64,000 nt of DNA from Pseudonocardiales bacterium (GTDB lineage Bacteria; Actinomycetota; Actinomycetes; Mycobacteriales; Pseudonocardiaceae): positions 124,001-188,000 of the forward strand of contig JAHEXI010000003.1 of NCBI GenBank assembly GCA_023252195.1, in the 5' to 3' direction. Every line of letters begins with the position of its first letter. The first letter of the stretch is position 1. Positions 8,891-17,301 of this stretch are shown here, piece after piece. Under the pieces are notes generated by a model. The model made no database searches, was not told the origin of the DNA, and saw only the letters and a list, made by a program, of their open reading frames with translations. Position numbers and translations under genes: made by a program.

Positions 8891-9235
8891 CTAGCTCACG
8901 TTGTGATCTTTCCAACCAGCCATACCCATGGCCATCTTCTTCGCACCTTCAGTGGCTAGCATGAGCGTCCGTATTAGCTCTTCGACTTTCGACGGATCCA
9001 TGATGGCTTCCCAGGTGAATGGTGGCTGAATCGACATCCACACCTGCCCCTGCTTGACTGTAATTACTAACGTCGCCGAAACCCCACCGCTGCCTTTCAC
9101 GGACACCTTGCGATGCACGAGCGACTCGGCGCTGGTATATCTGGCCTGCCCATTGGCGATGTCTCCAGGCTTAGCTTTCGGAACTAAGTCACTCATGGGC
9201 CGCATCGACCATCCCAGAGCACCGTATGCCTCCAC
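8891..9235 (-). CDS. hypothetical protein
   Basis: Up to 114 residues from GTG 9235, or 101 from ATG 9196 (MSDLVPKAKPGDIANGQ). Neither start has a convincing ribosome-binding site. I do not recognise the family. The sequence is well formed, with alternating strand segments (HRKVSVKGSGGVSATLVITV, QVWMSIQPPF), a C-terminal helix (PSKVEELIRTLMLATEGAKK), no membrane segment and no cysteines. It lies between two convergent DUF6879/DUF5753 operons and could be an effector or immunity-like part of that locus. Confidence 0.55.
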   Translation of the reverse strand: MEAYGALGWSMRPMSDLVPKAKPGDIANGQARYTSAESLVHRKVSVKGSGGVSATLVITVKQGQVWMSIQPPFTWEAIMDPSKVEELIRTLMLATEGAKKMAMGMAGWKDHNVS

Positions 9236-9358
9236 CTAACTCCCGTAACTAAGCCGCCCAAGCGGACGTGTATCGGGAGCCTAAGCAGACAGACCCGAGC
9301 TGGCTAGGAGATTGCCGGACATTTCTCGGAACTCTGCAACTAAATCTGTTGGGAGAAA

Positions 9359-10246
9359 TCACCCGACATCATCAGGTACCTCTGGCGCAAGATCGTCCGT
9401 GACCCGCGCGATGATCGCCCGTGCAGACTTGCCATAGCTCGCGACCCCCGCTAGCTGCTCGAATGCGTTGCCGTACAGCTCGATCTCTTGGGGCTGGCGG
9501 AGATCGAGTGCGGCGGACATGGTCTCCACGAGCACTTTCTCGTTGTCATACAACCAGAATCCATGCCAGGGAGCGGTGACGTATTGTGTCTCAAAGCTGA
9601 TAATGCCAAGCCGTACATTGGGCAACTGTGACAAGGACACCAATCGGTCGAGCTGGCCGAGCATTACGTTTGGTGGACATAGACGAAACCGCAAGGCCGC
9701 TTCGGGTAGAACGAATTGGAATCGCTTATCTGAGCGATACAAGATTTCTTGCCTCTGCATGCGTCCTTGTACTGCCTCATTGATGTCGTTCGGCAGTTTA
9801 AGTCTGCGGATGCTTTCGGTGAAGCGCGCCCGCGCGTACTCGGGCGTTTGAAGCAAGCCTGGAACAACTGTTGCCTCGAATACGCGAAATAGTCGTGTCT
9901 TCTGATCTAGTTCAGCTATTTCGCTTTGGCGAGGCCGAAAACCGGTCCGAAAAATGCGTTGCCAATCGGCGTACTGTACCTCAAAAGTGTGCAAGGAAGT
10001 GAGAAGAGCCTCTGCTTGGTTCTCACTGTTTGTGGCACGCGTCCACGCTCGGATTTCGTCGTCGGTTGGTGTTTGGCGACCGTTCTCTAGCTTGGAAACC
10101 TTGGACGGCGGCCATGATAACGACTCCGCAAGCTGCCTGCCGTTGAATCCAGCTTGTTGGCGTAGCTCGCGGAGTCGTTTACCTAGCGCATTGCGTGCTT
10201 CAAGGACGTTCGATACGTCCGAAGCCCTGTTTTGCGGCAAAGTCAC
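9359..10246 (-). CDS. helix-turn-helix regulator with DUF5753 domain (second copy)
   Basis: About 295 residues if started at GTG 10246. The N-terminal XRE HTH reads LGKRLRELRQQAGFNGRQLA and PPSKVSKLENGRQTP. The DUF5753 domain carries VVPGLLQTPEYARA, RMQRQEILYRSDKRFQFVL, LDRLVSLSQLPNVRLGI and HGFWLYDNEKVLVETMS. The last segment, PGLLQTPEYAR, is a hallmark of the family. It overlaps the end of the upstream DUF6879 gene by 47 bp, so the start could lie slightly further downstream. Its GC content is lower than the flanks, suggesting separate acquisition. Confidence 0.82.
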   Translation of the reverse strand: MTLPQNRASDVSNVLEARNALGKRLRELRQQAGFNGRQLAESLSWPPSKVSKLENGRQTPTDDEIRAWTRATNSENQAEALLTSLHTFEVQYADWQRIFRTGFRPRQSEIAELDQKTRLFRVFEATVVPGLLQTPEYARARFTESIRRLKLPNDINEAVQGRMQRQEILYRSDKRFQFVLPEAALRFRLCPPNVMLGQLDRLVSLSQLPNVRLGIISFETQYVTAPWHGFWLYDNEKVLVETMSAALDLRQPQEIELYGNAFEQLAGVASYGKSARAIIARVTDDLAPEVPDDVG

Positions 10247-10679
10247 CCCGTTCAACGGCGTGGTGCCAAGCGGCATCGCGCCAGTAATTATGTTGCACAA
10301 TATCGGCCGAGTCTCCGATGACCTCGCCGCCAAGAAAACGATCGTTCTCGTCAAAATGCACACGCACCAACCTACGCGAGTCGAACAACCAGTAATCGTG
10401 GTTGGGTAGTCCAATTTCCTGCGCTTGATTGCGGATCAGGTAGCGGATGTCCTCACCGGCGGCAACCGTAAATTGCGATGCCCACAAACTAAAGCGGCTA
10501 TAGTCAGTAAAAGGTACACTTACCACTCGCGCCCGTGAGTACGTGCGTCCCTCAGCGCGTGCGAAACGGACCATGCTTAGCCAACTATCGGACCAGGAAA
10601 GATCATCCGGCTCACCAGCGAGAAATTTTCGTACTGACTCATTTTCGTAGGGCGCGTCGTAGCGGTCCCGCACCTCCAA
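10200..10679 (-). CDS. DUF6879 family protein (second copy)
   Basis: 159 residues with the family pattern well preserved: NESVRKFLAGEPDD, RARVVSVPFTDYSRFSLWAS, GEDIRYLIRNQAQEIGLP, HDYWLFDSRRLVRVHFD and VQHNYWRDAAWHHAVERGDF. The only start in frame at the N-terminus is TTG 10679 (LEVRDRYDAPYENES). A strong GGGAGG plus ATG at about 10700 is out of frame with it, so the true start or a small indel is unresolved. It is the first gene of a two-gene operon with the DUF5753 regulator. Confidence 0.75.
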   Translation of the reverse strand: MEVRDRYDAPYENESVRKFLAGEPDDLSWSDSWLSMVRFARAEGRTYSRARVVSVPFTDYSRFSLWASQFTVAAGEDIRYLIRNQAQEIGLPNHDYWLFDSRRLVRVHFDENDRFLGGEVIGDSADIVQHNYWRDAAWHHAVERGDFAAKQGFGRIERP

Positions 10680-11364
10680 CCGAATCGAGCGTGCATCGTA
10701 CCTCCCAGTGCGAAATTTCGTGAAAATTCTACCATGGGATGTACAGCGCTCAAAGGGTCAACAGGAGCAAGATGTAGCCCCCGCGATGACTGTGTGCCCG
10801 GCAGCCGACCTGCCAAGGCACTGGGACGGCGCTATGCGGCGGAAGTTGTTGCCGTATGCCCCGTTCGGGGAGTAGCGGCTAACGCAGCTGTGCTGATCTT
10901 GAACTGTTACGCAAACGGGTGCGCCGGCAGTCGTCCTGGCACGGTAGCGCGAGACCAGGCTGCGCAGGGCTGTCTCGCTTAGCCGATCACTGATCCGCCA
11001 ACCGCATGGAGTCCGCGCGGAACGGACTCCATGCCTCGTTTCTGACTACTGGGCGTTCTTGACTGCAAACGTTCCATGTCTGAAGTGGTCGTATGTGGAC
11101 GGCGCCCTAGGCGCTGGTGATCGCTGCCGCATCGAGCCGGGCAACAGCGCCGCCTACACTCGCGGGGTGACGGAGCGCCCTGGCCGTCTTGTCGGCAAGC
11201 TGTTCAAGCGAACTTCCACGACCGGGCCGCGGTTGCCGAGGTCTATGACCATAGCCGCGTGCACCGGCTGTTGCGGACCTGCCGCGTCGGACGGGATGAT
11301 GGTCGGCCGGAACGTCGCTGATTACAGAAGACCTCGACTGGGCACAAGGCGAAGGAGCCATCCC
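10680..11364. other. 685 bp without a convincing gene
   Basis: The stretch between the DUF6879 start and the small monooxygenase holds the divergent promoters, a 12 bp-stem inverted repeat (listed separately) and no reading frame with recognisable protein features. Readings here are cysteine/arginine-rich and look random. Confidence 0.5.
11004..11034. repeat. inverted repeat, 12 bp arms, 7 nt loop
   Basis: Arms GCATGGAGTCCG (11004-11015) and CGGACTCCATGC (11023-11034) are perfectly complementary, with loop CGCGGAA. It resembles an intrinsic-terminator stem but is followed only by CTCGTTTC, not a clear T-run. It lies where no annotated gene ends. It may terminate an unrecognised short transcript or be a remnant of a lost element. 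Confidence 0.7.
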
Positions 11365-11694
11365 GTGATCTTCATCGTCGTCAAGTTCACCATTCGTCCG
11401 GACAAGGCTGACGAGTGGTTGTCGCTCAACGACGACTTCACCCAGGCCACGCGAGCTGAGGCAGGCAACATCTTCTTCGAGTGGTCCAGGAGCGTCGACG
11501 TGCCTAACCAGTTCGTCCTCGTCGAGGCGTTCGCGGACGGCGCGGGCGAGGCGCACGTGAACTCCGACCATTTCAAGACCGTCATTGCATGGTGGCCAGA
11601 GGTGATCGCGAGAAAGCCGGAGATCATCAACGTTCACGTTCCGCAGGACGGCTGGGGTGAAATGGCGGAAGTGACGCCGGTCAACCCTCAGTAG
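11365..11694 (+). CDS. ABM-domain monooxygenase-like protein
   Basis: 109 residues from GTG 11365, 7 bp after AAGGAG. The whole protein is one ferredoxin-like alpha/beta ABM (antibiotic biosynthesis monooxygenase) domain: FIVVKFTIRPDKADEWLSL, a central GNIFFEWSRSVDVPNQFVLV strand pair and a HVNSDHFKTVIA helix. Members are cofactor-free quinol monooxygenases or heme-degrading enzymes. The conserved FEW..S.d.p..fvl.E.f.d..A...H..s.HF layout fits YgiN-like proteins. It stands alone, and the substrate is unknown. Confidence 0.75.
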   Translation: MIFIVVKFTIRPDKADEWLSLNDDFTQATRAEAGNIFFEWSRSVDVPNQFVLVEAFADGAGEAHVNSDHFKTVIAWWPEVIARKPEIINVHVPQDGWGEMAEVTPVNPQ

Positions 11695-12042
11695 GGTCGA
11701 GAGGCTGCCGCCTCACCGTCTTGCCCGCGTTTTCAAGATCGCCCATAGTAAGCGGTAACCGTGCAGGATCGCGCGGCCATCACTCAGTCGCGGCGATCAT
11801 GGCAGGTCGCTGGGCCGACGGCAGGGCCCACTAGCGAATCCTCCCAGAACACGAGGTCCCACCACTGAGTCCCACGGGCAACCTCACATTGATTAGGCAA
11901 TCGCCTCAGCAGGAACGGGTAGTCTCTGCTACCAACGCTGATCTCCGCCTCGCAGTAGTCGCAATAGTGAGACTGGCACCCGCCCTCCTGAGCTGCCCGG
12001 GAGTAGCGTGAGCGCGCTGGCCGCTGATGGTGGAGGTGCCCG
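11695..12042. other. 348 bp intergenic region, no clear gene
   Basis: No reading frame with a start and ribosome-binding site was accepted. A reverse-strand frame with a CDYC motif near 11950 was considered and rejected for lack of any start codon upstream of the motif outside the next gene. The 3' part carries the promoter and GGAGG site of the gene at 12043. Confidence 0.5.
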
Positions 12043-12285
12043 ATGAGCCAACAGCCGCACGCAGAGACCTTCAACCCCTGGAGCATCGTCAACCTGGTGT
12101 TCCATCACCTCGCTGAGCAGGGTCTGCATCCCGTGCTCGGAGTAACGGGCGACCCCGGTGAGCCGGCGGCACAACTGCTGCGAGCGCTTGGCATCGAGCC
12201 GGCCGCCGAAGGGAACCGGCAGGTATCCCAGGACGTCCGGCAGCACCTGGCCGAGATCCGAGCCGCTGTGCTCGGCGACAGCTGA
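12043..12285 (+). CDS. hypothetical protein, 80 residues
   Basis: ATG follows GGTGGAGG by 8 bp. The protein is soluble and helical, beginning MSQQPHAETFNPWSIVNLVF, with HHLAEQGLHPVLG, an LLRALGIEPAAEGNRQV segment and a C-terminal RQHLAEIRAAVL helix. I do not know a function. Its position, convergent with and immediately against the propane-monooxygenase regulator (stops adjacent at 12285/12286), is the only context. Confidence 0.65.
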   Translation: MSQQPHAETFNPWSIVNLVFHHLAEQGLHPVLGVTGDPGEPAAQLLRALGIEPAAEGNRQVSQDVRQHLAEIRAAVLGDS

Positions 12286-14151
12286 TCAACCGAGCTGGGG
12301 CGCGCGCATCCTCGGCACGTTGATGCCGTAGTACCGAATCTTGCGGTAAATGGTGGCCCGCGACATGCCGAGGTGAAGGGCCGCCTGGGCGCAGTTACCG
12401 CCGGTGTTGATCAGGGTCTCGACGACCGCGTCCCGCTCGATGGACTCCAGCGGGCTGAGCACCCGCCGGGCGGTCGCCATCGCATCGGCTGGCAAGTCCG
12501 CCAGCTTGATCACCCCGGTGCGCCGATGTGTCGCGACCTTGAGCAGCATCCCACGCAGCTGTTCGACGTTGCCCGGCCACTGGTTACGCATGAGCAGCCG
12601 CATCGCTTCCGGCGAGCAGGTCAGTTGGGCGCCCCGGGTCAGCCGAGCAATGAACAGGTGGACGAGCTCGGGGAGGTCTTCGATGTGGTGCCGTAACGGC
12701 GGGACCTGCACGGAGGACGGGAAGCAGCCGATCAGGTCGGCCAAGTCGTCGCTGCTCGGCGCGTCGCTGCTGCGGGTCGCCACGACCCAGCTCTGCGGCT
12801 GGTCGGTACTACGCCGCGTCTGATCGAGCAGCTCGGTCAGCGTGCGGAGAACCTCGGCGGGTAGCCGGTGGACGTGCCGCAGCACGAGCGTGCCCGTCCT
12901 GCGAGCCAGCTCGTCGGCTACCGCGCCGAGCCAACTACTGCGGTCTGCGCAGTCGTCGGCGTCCAGCACCCGCAGGTGCGCGCCCGGAGTGATCGCCAGA
13001 TGCGCGCCCTGCACCACCGTCAGTTTGCCGACCCCGGCCTCACCCTCCAGATCCAGCCAGCCGCCGGACCGCAGGTGTGCCTGAACCTCCTGGCAGCACT
13101 TCACCCACAGCATGCTCGTGCCGACCACACCGGGCATGGACTGAGCGCGGGTGGGCGAACCGCCGTCCGTCGAGCGAGTCGGCGACTCGGTGGCGAGCAA
13201 CTGCACCTGCACGACGCCGCCGATCGTCGCTGACTCGCTCCAGCTCGGCTTGCAGTGCACCCGCGCGAACGCACCGCTGGGCAGCGAGGTGGTGAACACC
13301 CGGATCTTGCCGGCGCCCAGAGCCGCTGTGGACTGCTCCAGCAACGCCACCTGGTCCTGCGGATCGATGAGCGCCCGGGCGCTGTCGTTCATCATCACCA
13401 GGTCGGTGCTGATCGCCAGGATGGAGCCCCGGTTGCGGCGGCAGGCCAGCAGATAGTCGTGCAACAGGGCAAGCTCGCGGCGGCCGACCTGCGCCAGCAG
13501 CGCCTCCTCGATCTGCTCGGCGGTGCTGGCGGCCGCCGCGATCATCGCCGGATTCGCGTCGTGTCGCCAGCAGGTCAGGTCCAGGATGCCCAGCACCTTG
13601 CCGGTGGTTGGGTGGCGGATCGGGGCGCCCGCACAGGCCAAGTCCTCCAGGTGCTCGACGTAGTGCTCGTGCCCGAATACATGCGCGGGTCCACGGCCCT
13701 CCAGCGTGGTGCCGATTCCGTTGGTCCCGGCGAACTGTTCGGCGTAGCTGAACCCCGGCGCCAGCCACACGTCGTCCAGTTTCTGCTGCAACCGCGAGTC
13801 GCCGGTGCGGCGATCCAAGACCACTCCCGCGGCATCGGTCAGGATGATGCTGATCGGTTCGTTGGCGTACTTCACACATGCAGCGCTGATCACCGCGTCC
13901 GCGCTATGGGCGAGCCGCGATTTGCGGTCGAGGTTGGGATCGAAGGGCAGTTCAAGGTTGACGGCGGCCACCTTGCACTCTCGGGATCGCCTCCACGACG
14001 CCAGGATGCTGTCTCTGACCACCCCAGGTCGGACCGCCTCTGAGGTCAGAAACAGCTCACGGGCATGCGCCAGCGTGCCGCCGATCCGCGTGTTCCGGTG
14101 ACTGGCGGCTGCGGCCGGGCCGTCGGCTGGTGGTAGGCGTACGTCGGCCAA
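12286..14151 (-). CDS. MimR/AcoR-like GAF-AAA-Fis transcriptional regulator of propane oxidation
   Basis: 621 residues, TTG start at 14151 preceded by AAGGAGG at 9 bp. Residues ~90-220 form an AcoR-type GAF sensor (AGTNGIGTTLEGRGPAHVFG and GKVLGILDLTC). Residues ~345-560 are a reduced AAA+ domain: GEAGVGKLT at 370-378 approximates Walker A, and NQWPGNVEQLRG at 523-534 is the conserved C-terminal motif. The ELFGxxxGAFTGA sigma-54 contact loop is absent. Residues ~575-610 form a Fis-type HTH (CAQAALHLGMSRATIYRKIR). This matches MimR-type activators of mycobacterial propane/phenol monooxygenases, which work without sigma-54. It is divergent from prmA across 314 bp, so it most likely activates that operon in response to alkane or alcohol. 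Confidence 0.85.
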   Translation of the reverse strand: MADVRLPPADGPAAAASHRNTRIGGTLAHARELFLTSEAVRPGVVRDSILASWRRSRECKVAAVNLELPFDPNLDRKSRLAHSADAVISAACVKYANEPISIILTDAAGVVLDRRTGDSRLQQKLDDVWLAPGFSYAEQFAGTNGIGTTLEGRGPAHVFGHEHYVEHLEDLACAGAPIRHPTTGKVLGILDLTCWRHDANPAMIAAAASTAEQIEEALLAQVGRRELALLHDYLLACRRNRGSILAISTDLVMMNDSARALIDPQDQVALLEQSTAALGAGKIRVFTTSLPSGAFARVHCKPSWSESATIGGVVQVQLLATESPTRSTDGGSPTRAQSMPGVVGTSMLWVKCCQEVQAHLRSGGWLDLEGEAGVGKLTVVQGAHLAITPGAHLRVLDADDCADRSSWLGAVADELARRTGTLVLRHVHRLPAEVLRTLTELLDQTRRSTDQPQSWVVATRSSDAPSSDDLADLIGCFPSSVQVPPLRHHIEDLPELVHLFIARLTRGAQLTCSPEAMRLLMRNQWPGNVEQLRGMLLKVATHRRTGVIKLADLPADAMATARRVLSPLESIERDAVVETLINTGGNCAQAALHLGMSRATIYRKIRYYGINVPRMRAPQLG

Positions 14152-14275
14152 GGGGCGTTGCCTCCTTGGAGCTCCCTCTCGGTTTGTCCGCCGAGCGACA
14201 TCGCGGTGGTGGCGACTAACCCGACGCTAGTCCTGCAGTCCAACTGAACGGTAGCCAGCCAGCCAGGTTCGCACT

Positions 14276-14290
14276 GTCTCAAGTTGAGAC
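14276..14290. promoter_or_regulatory. 15 bp palindrome, possible operator between regulator and prmA
   Basis: GTCTCAA-G-TTGAGAC is a perfect 7 bp dyad with one central base, 176 bp upstream of the prmA start and 125 bp upstream of the divergent regulator start. Fis-type HTH dimers bind dyads of about this size and act from upstream sites. Assigning it to the MimR-like regulator is inference from position. Confidence 0.55.
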
Positions 14291-14389
14291 CGCCATATAG
14301 CTCTACACCCGGTGTGATCCGTACCACGGAGGTTTGGCGTCGCGCGAATGTCCTGCGGTCGCAGCGGCATCAAGTGCAGGTGCCCCGAA

Positions 14390-14399
14390 CTTGATCAAG
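14390..14399. promoter_or_regulatory. CTTGATCAAG palindrome upstream of prmA
   Basis: A perfect 10 bp palindrome lies 67 bp upstream of the prmA ATG, in the expected promoter zone. TTGATC could itself serve as a -35-like hexamer. Short palindromes occur by chance, so support is limited. Confidence 0.3.
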
Positions 14400-14465
14400 A
14401 AATGAAGGTCCACGACTGAAGGCAGCGTGTCTTAGCCGACCTAAGAGCCCCGGTAAGGAGTGACA

Positions 14466-16118
14466 ATGAGTCGCCAGAGTGTGGCAAAGGCTCACCAGAA
14501 AATCCAGGAGCTTGCCTGGGAGCCGTTGTACCACGAGCCGGTGAAGCACTACGGCACCGACTACACCTTCAGCAAGGCGCAAAAGAAGGACCCGCTCAAG
14601 CAGGTCCTGAGATCTTATTTCCCCATGCAGGAGGAAAAAGATCACCGAGTTTACGGAGCCTCCGACGGCGCCATTCGCGGTAACATGTTCCGCCAGGTTC
14701 AGGAACGCTGGATGGAGTGGCAGAAACTCTTCCTGAGCATCATCCCGTTGCCGGAGATCTCGGCAGCCAGGGCGATGCCGCTGCTGTTCCGGACGGTGCC
14801 CAATCCGGAGTTGCACAACGGTCAAGCCATCCAGATGATCGACGAGGTCAGGCACTCCACGATCCAGCAGAACCTCAAGCGCCTGTACATGAACAACTAT
14901 ATCGACCCGGCCGGGTTCAACTCGAGCCTGCGGAACTTCCAGAACGACTACTGCGGCACGATCGGGCGGCAGTTCGCCGAGGGATTCATCACCGGCGACG
15001 CCATCACCGCGGCGAGTATCTATCTGACGATCGTGGCCGAGACCGCGTTCACCAACACACTGTTCGTGGCCATGCCCGCCGAGGCCGCCGCGAATGGTGA
15101 CTACCTGCTGCCGACGGTGTTCCACTCGGTGCAGTCCGACGAGTCCCGGCACATCAGCAACGGCTACGCCACGCTGCTGATGGCGCTGGCCGACGAGGGT
15201 AACCACCAGCTACTCGAACGCGACCTGCGGTACGCCTGGTGGAACAACCATCGGGTGGTGGACGCGGCTATCGGCACGTTCATCGAGTACGGTACCAAGG
15301 ATCGGCGCAAGGATCGGGAGAGCTACGCCGAGATGTGGCGGCGGTGGATCTACGACGACTACTACCGCAGTTACCTCGTCCCGCTGGAGAAGTACGGCCT
15401 GGTGATCCCGCATGACCTCATCGAGGAGGCGTGGAACCAGATTTGGAACAAGGGTTACGTCCACGAGGTGGCCCAGTTCTTCGCCACCGGCTGGTTGGCG
15501 AACTACTGGCGGATCGACCCGATGACCGACAAGGACTTCGAGTGGTTCGAGTACAAGTACCCGGGCTGGTACGACAGATACGGCAAGTGGTGGGAGAACT
15601 ACAACCGACTGTCAATGCCGAACGGGCACCACCCGATCGTGCTTGAAGATGTCGACTACGTATACCCGCACCGCTGCTGGACCTGCATGGTCCCTTGTCT
15701 GGTACGCGAGGACATGGTCATGGCCGAGGTCAACGGGCAGTGGCGCACCTACTGCCACGAGGAATGCCGCTGGACCGACACGACGGCCTTCCGGCCGACC
15801 TACCAAGGCCGGGAAACCCCGAACATGGGTCAGCTGATCGGCAAGCGCGAGTGGGAGACGCTCTACCACGGCTGGAACTGGGCCGACGTGGTCTCCGACA
15901 TGGGTTATGTGCGTGACGACGGCAAGACTTTGGTCGCACAACCGCATCTGAACCTGGATCCCAAGAAGATGTGGACCCTGGACCATTTGCGGCGCTGCCC
16001 GCCGCTGCAGAGCCCGAACGTGCTGCTCAATAAGATGACGCCGCAGGAGCGGGACGCATTCCACGCGAACTACATCCGCGGTGGCCCCGCTGGACGGTCC
16101 GCGCCTGCCGATGCCTGA
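14466..16118 (+). CDS. prmA: propane monooxygenase hydroxylase large (alpha) subunit
   Basis: 550 residues from ATG 14466, 5 bp after AAGGAG. It is the diiron oxygenase subunit of a group 5 soluble monooxygenase that inserts oxygen into propane (in this family often also other short alkanes, phenol or acetone). The carboxylate-bridged diiron ligands are visible: E97, E127 and H130 (DEVRH), E192 (AETAF), E226 and H229 (SDESRH). The sequence is close to PrmA/MimA over its whole length, including [15 protein letters not shown] and a C-terminal cysteine cluster ([11 protein letters not shown], then C at a YCHEEC block). First gene of the operon; its stop lies in the loop of a strong hairpin. Confidence 0.96.
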   Translation: MSRQSVAKAHQKIQELAWEPLYHEPVKHYGTDYTFSKAQKKDPLKQVLRSYFPMQEEKDHRVYGASDGAIRGNMFRQVQERWMEWQKLFLSIIPLPEISAARAMPLLFRTVPNPELHNGQAIQMIDEVRHSTIQQNLKRLYMNNYIDPAGFNSSLRNFQNDYCGTIGRQFAEGFITGDAITAASIYLTIVAETAFTNTLFVAMPAEAAANGDYLLPTVFHSVQSDESRHISNGYATLLMALADEGNHQLLERDLRYAWWNNHRVVDAAIGTFIEYGTKDRRKDRESYAEMWRRWIYDDYYRSYLVPLEKYGLVIPHDLIEEAWNQIWNKGYVHEVAQFFATGWLANYWRIDPMTDKDFEWFEYKYPGWYDRYGKWWENYNRLSMPNGHHPIVLEDVDYVYPHRCWTCMVPCLVREDMVMAEVNGQWRTYCHEECRWTDTTAFRPTYQGRETPNMGQLIGKREWETLYHGWNWADVVSDMGYVRDDGKTLVAQPHLNLDPKKMWTLDHLRRCPPLQSPNVLLNKMTPQERDAFHANYIRGGPAGRSAPADA

Positions 16119-16181
16119 GCTGTATTTGGGCATCGGCAGGGGGGAGGAGAGCCTGAGCTCCGACATCGGGCACTCCTCCCC
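16104..16181 (+). promoter_or_regulatory. tandem hairpins in the prmA-prmB junction
   Basis: Two stem-loops follow each other. The first has 12 bp arms CCTGCCGATGCC (16104-16115) and GGCATCGGCAGG (16129-16140), enclosing the prmA stop codon. The second has 9 bp arms GGGGAGGAG (16141-16149) and CTCCTCCCC (16173-16181). No T-run follows, and the operon continues 55 bp later. They probably stabilise the prmA mRNA end or partly attenuate transcription, giving more hydroxylase than reductase. This role is inferred. Confidence 0.7.
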
Positions 16182-16235
16182 AGCCGGGGTGGCCATATTC
16201 CATCCCTGAATGTACCGCACAGGTGTGAGGGAGTC

Positions 16236-17285
16236 ATGGCTGACAAGCATGTCGTCCGCTTCGAGCCGGTCGGTATCGAAATTGAAGTGGGCGAAGACGA
16301 GACGATCCTGCATGCCGCATTTCAGCAGGGGATCATGCTGATGCATGGCTGCAAAGAGGGTCAGTGCTCCTCATGCAAGTCATTCATCCTCGATGGCGAC
16401 GACATCGAGCTCGATCGGTACTCGACGTTCGCGCTGCCCGACTACGAAAAGGAGGAAGGCTTCACGCTGCTGTGCCGGGCGCACCCGTACGAGGACCTCA
16501 CCATCGAGCTTTTGAACTTCGACGAGGACATGATCCGCTCGGGGCTGCCGATTCAGCAGGCGGTGGCCGAGGTTGTTTCCAACGAGCCGGTCACCCACGA
16601 CATGCGCCACCTCGTAATCCGGTTGGTGGAGCCCCGGGAAATCAAATTCTTCCCGGGGCAGTATGTCGACATCGCCGTGCCTGGCACCGACGCAACCCGG
16701 TCGTTCTCGATGGCCAACACCTCCTGCCGGGACAGCGGCCAGCTCGAGTTCGTCATCAAGATCTATCCCGACGGGCTGTTCTCACATTTCCTCGATACCC
16801 GGCTGGCCGTGGGCGACACGCTGAACCTCACGGGTCCCTACGGAGTGTTCACCCTGCGGGAGGGCCACGACGCCGATCTGATCTTCGTCGGTGGTGGAGC
16901 CGGGATGGCGCCGATCCTGTCGCTGCTGCGCTCGATGTCCGAACGTGGTATCCAGCGCAAGGCCACGTACTACTACGGCGCCCGGCGCCGCCGTGACCTC
17001 TGTTTCGAAAAGGAGCTGCGCGCGCTCGAGGAGTCGGTGCCCGGCTTCCGGTTCGTGCCGGCGCTGTCCGAGCCGACCCCGGACGACGCCTGGAACGGCG
17101 AGGCCGGCCTGATCACCGACGTGGTGCAGCGGTTCGAGAGTGACCTCAAGGGCGCGCACGCCTACGTGTGCGGCCCGCCACCGATGGTGGAGGCGGCGAT
17201 GCCGCTGCTCACCGTTCTCGGGGTGGCCGAGAAACGCATCTACTACGACAAGTTCACCACGACCGGTGACGCCGCCGAGAAGTGA
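16236..17285 (+). CDS. prmB: propane monooxygenase reductase
   Basis: 349 residues, ATG preceded by GGGAG. It passes electrons from NAD(P)H through FAD and a 2Fe-2S centre to the diiron hydroxylase. A plant-type ferredoxin domain occupies residues 1-95 with ligands C39, C44, C47 and C80 (HGCKEGQCSSC and LLCRAHP). The FAD domain has the RSFS motif at 155-158 and the NAD domain has VGGGAGMAPILS at about 218-229 and VCGPPPMVEAA near the end. Domain order and length are those of PrmB/MimB/MmoC-type reductases. It lies 117 bp after prmA, with two hairpins between. Confidence 0.95.
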   Translation: MADKHVVRFEPVGIEIEVGEDETILHAAFQQGIMLMHGCKEGQCSSCKSFILDGDDIELDRYSTFALPDYEKEEGFTLLCRAHPYEDLTIELLNFDEDMIRSGLPIQQAVAEVVSNEPVTHDMRHLVIRLVEPREIKFFPGQYVDIAVPGTDATRSFSMANTSCRDSGQLEFVIKIYPDGLFSHFLDTRLAVGDTLNLTGPYGVFTLREGHDADLIFVGGGAGMAPILSLLRSMSERGIQRKATYYYGARRRRDLCFEKELRALEESVPGFRFVPALSEPTPDDAWNGEAGLITDVVQRFESDLKGAHAYVCGPPPMVEAAMPLLTVLGVAEKRIYYDKFTTTGDAAEK

Positions 17286-17301
17286 GGAGGAGGAAAGACT
17301 G

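Noticed and set aside
11800-12092. Reverse-strand frame with CDYC and WWDLVFWEDS near 11800-11990
   Set aside because: It looks protein-like in part, but the only start codons lie inside the next gene and no ribosome-binding site precedes the motif.
13040-13879. Long alternative reverse-strand frame inside the MimR-like gene
   Set aside because: High-GC shadow frame rich in Arg/Gly; the GAF and HTH motifs are in the other frame.
14390-14399. CTTGATCAAG as the main MimR operator
   Set aside because: Ten bases is too short to be distinctive; the 15 bp dyad at 14276 is better supported.
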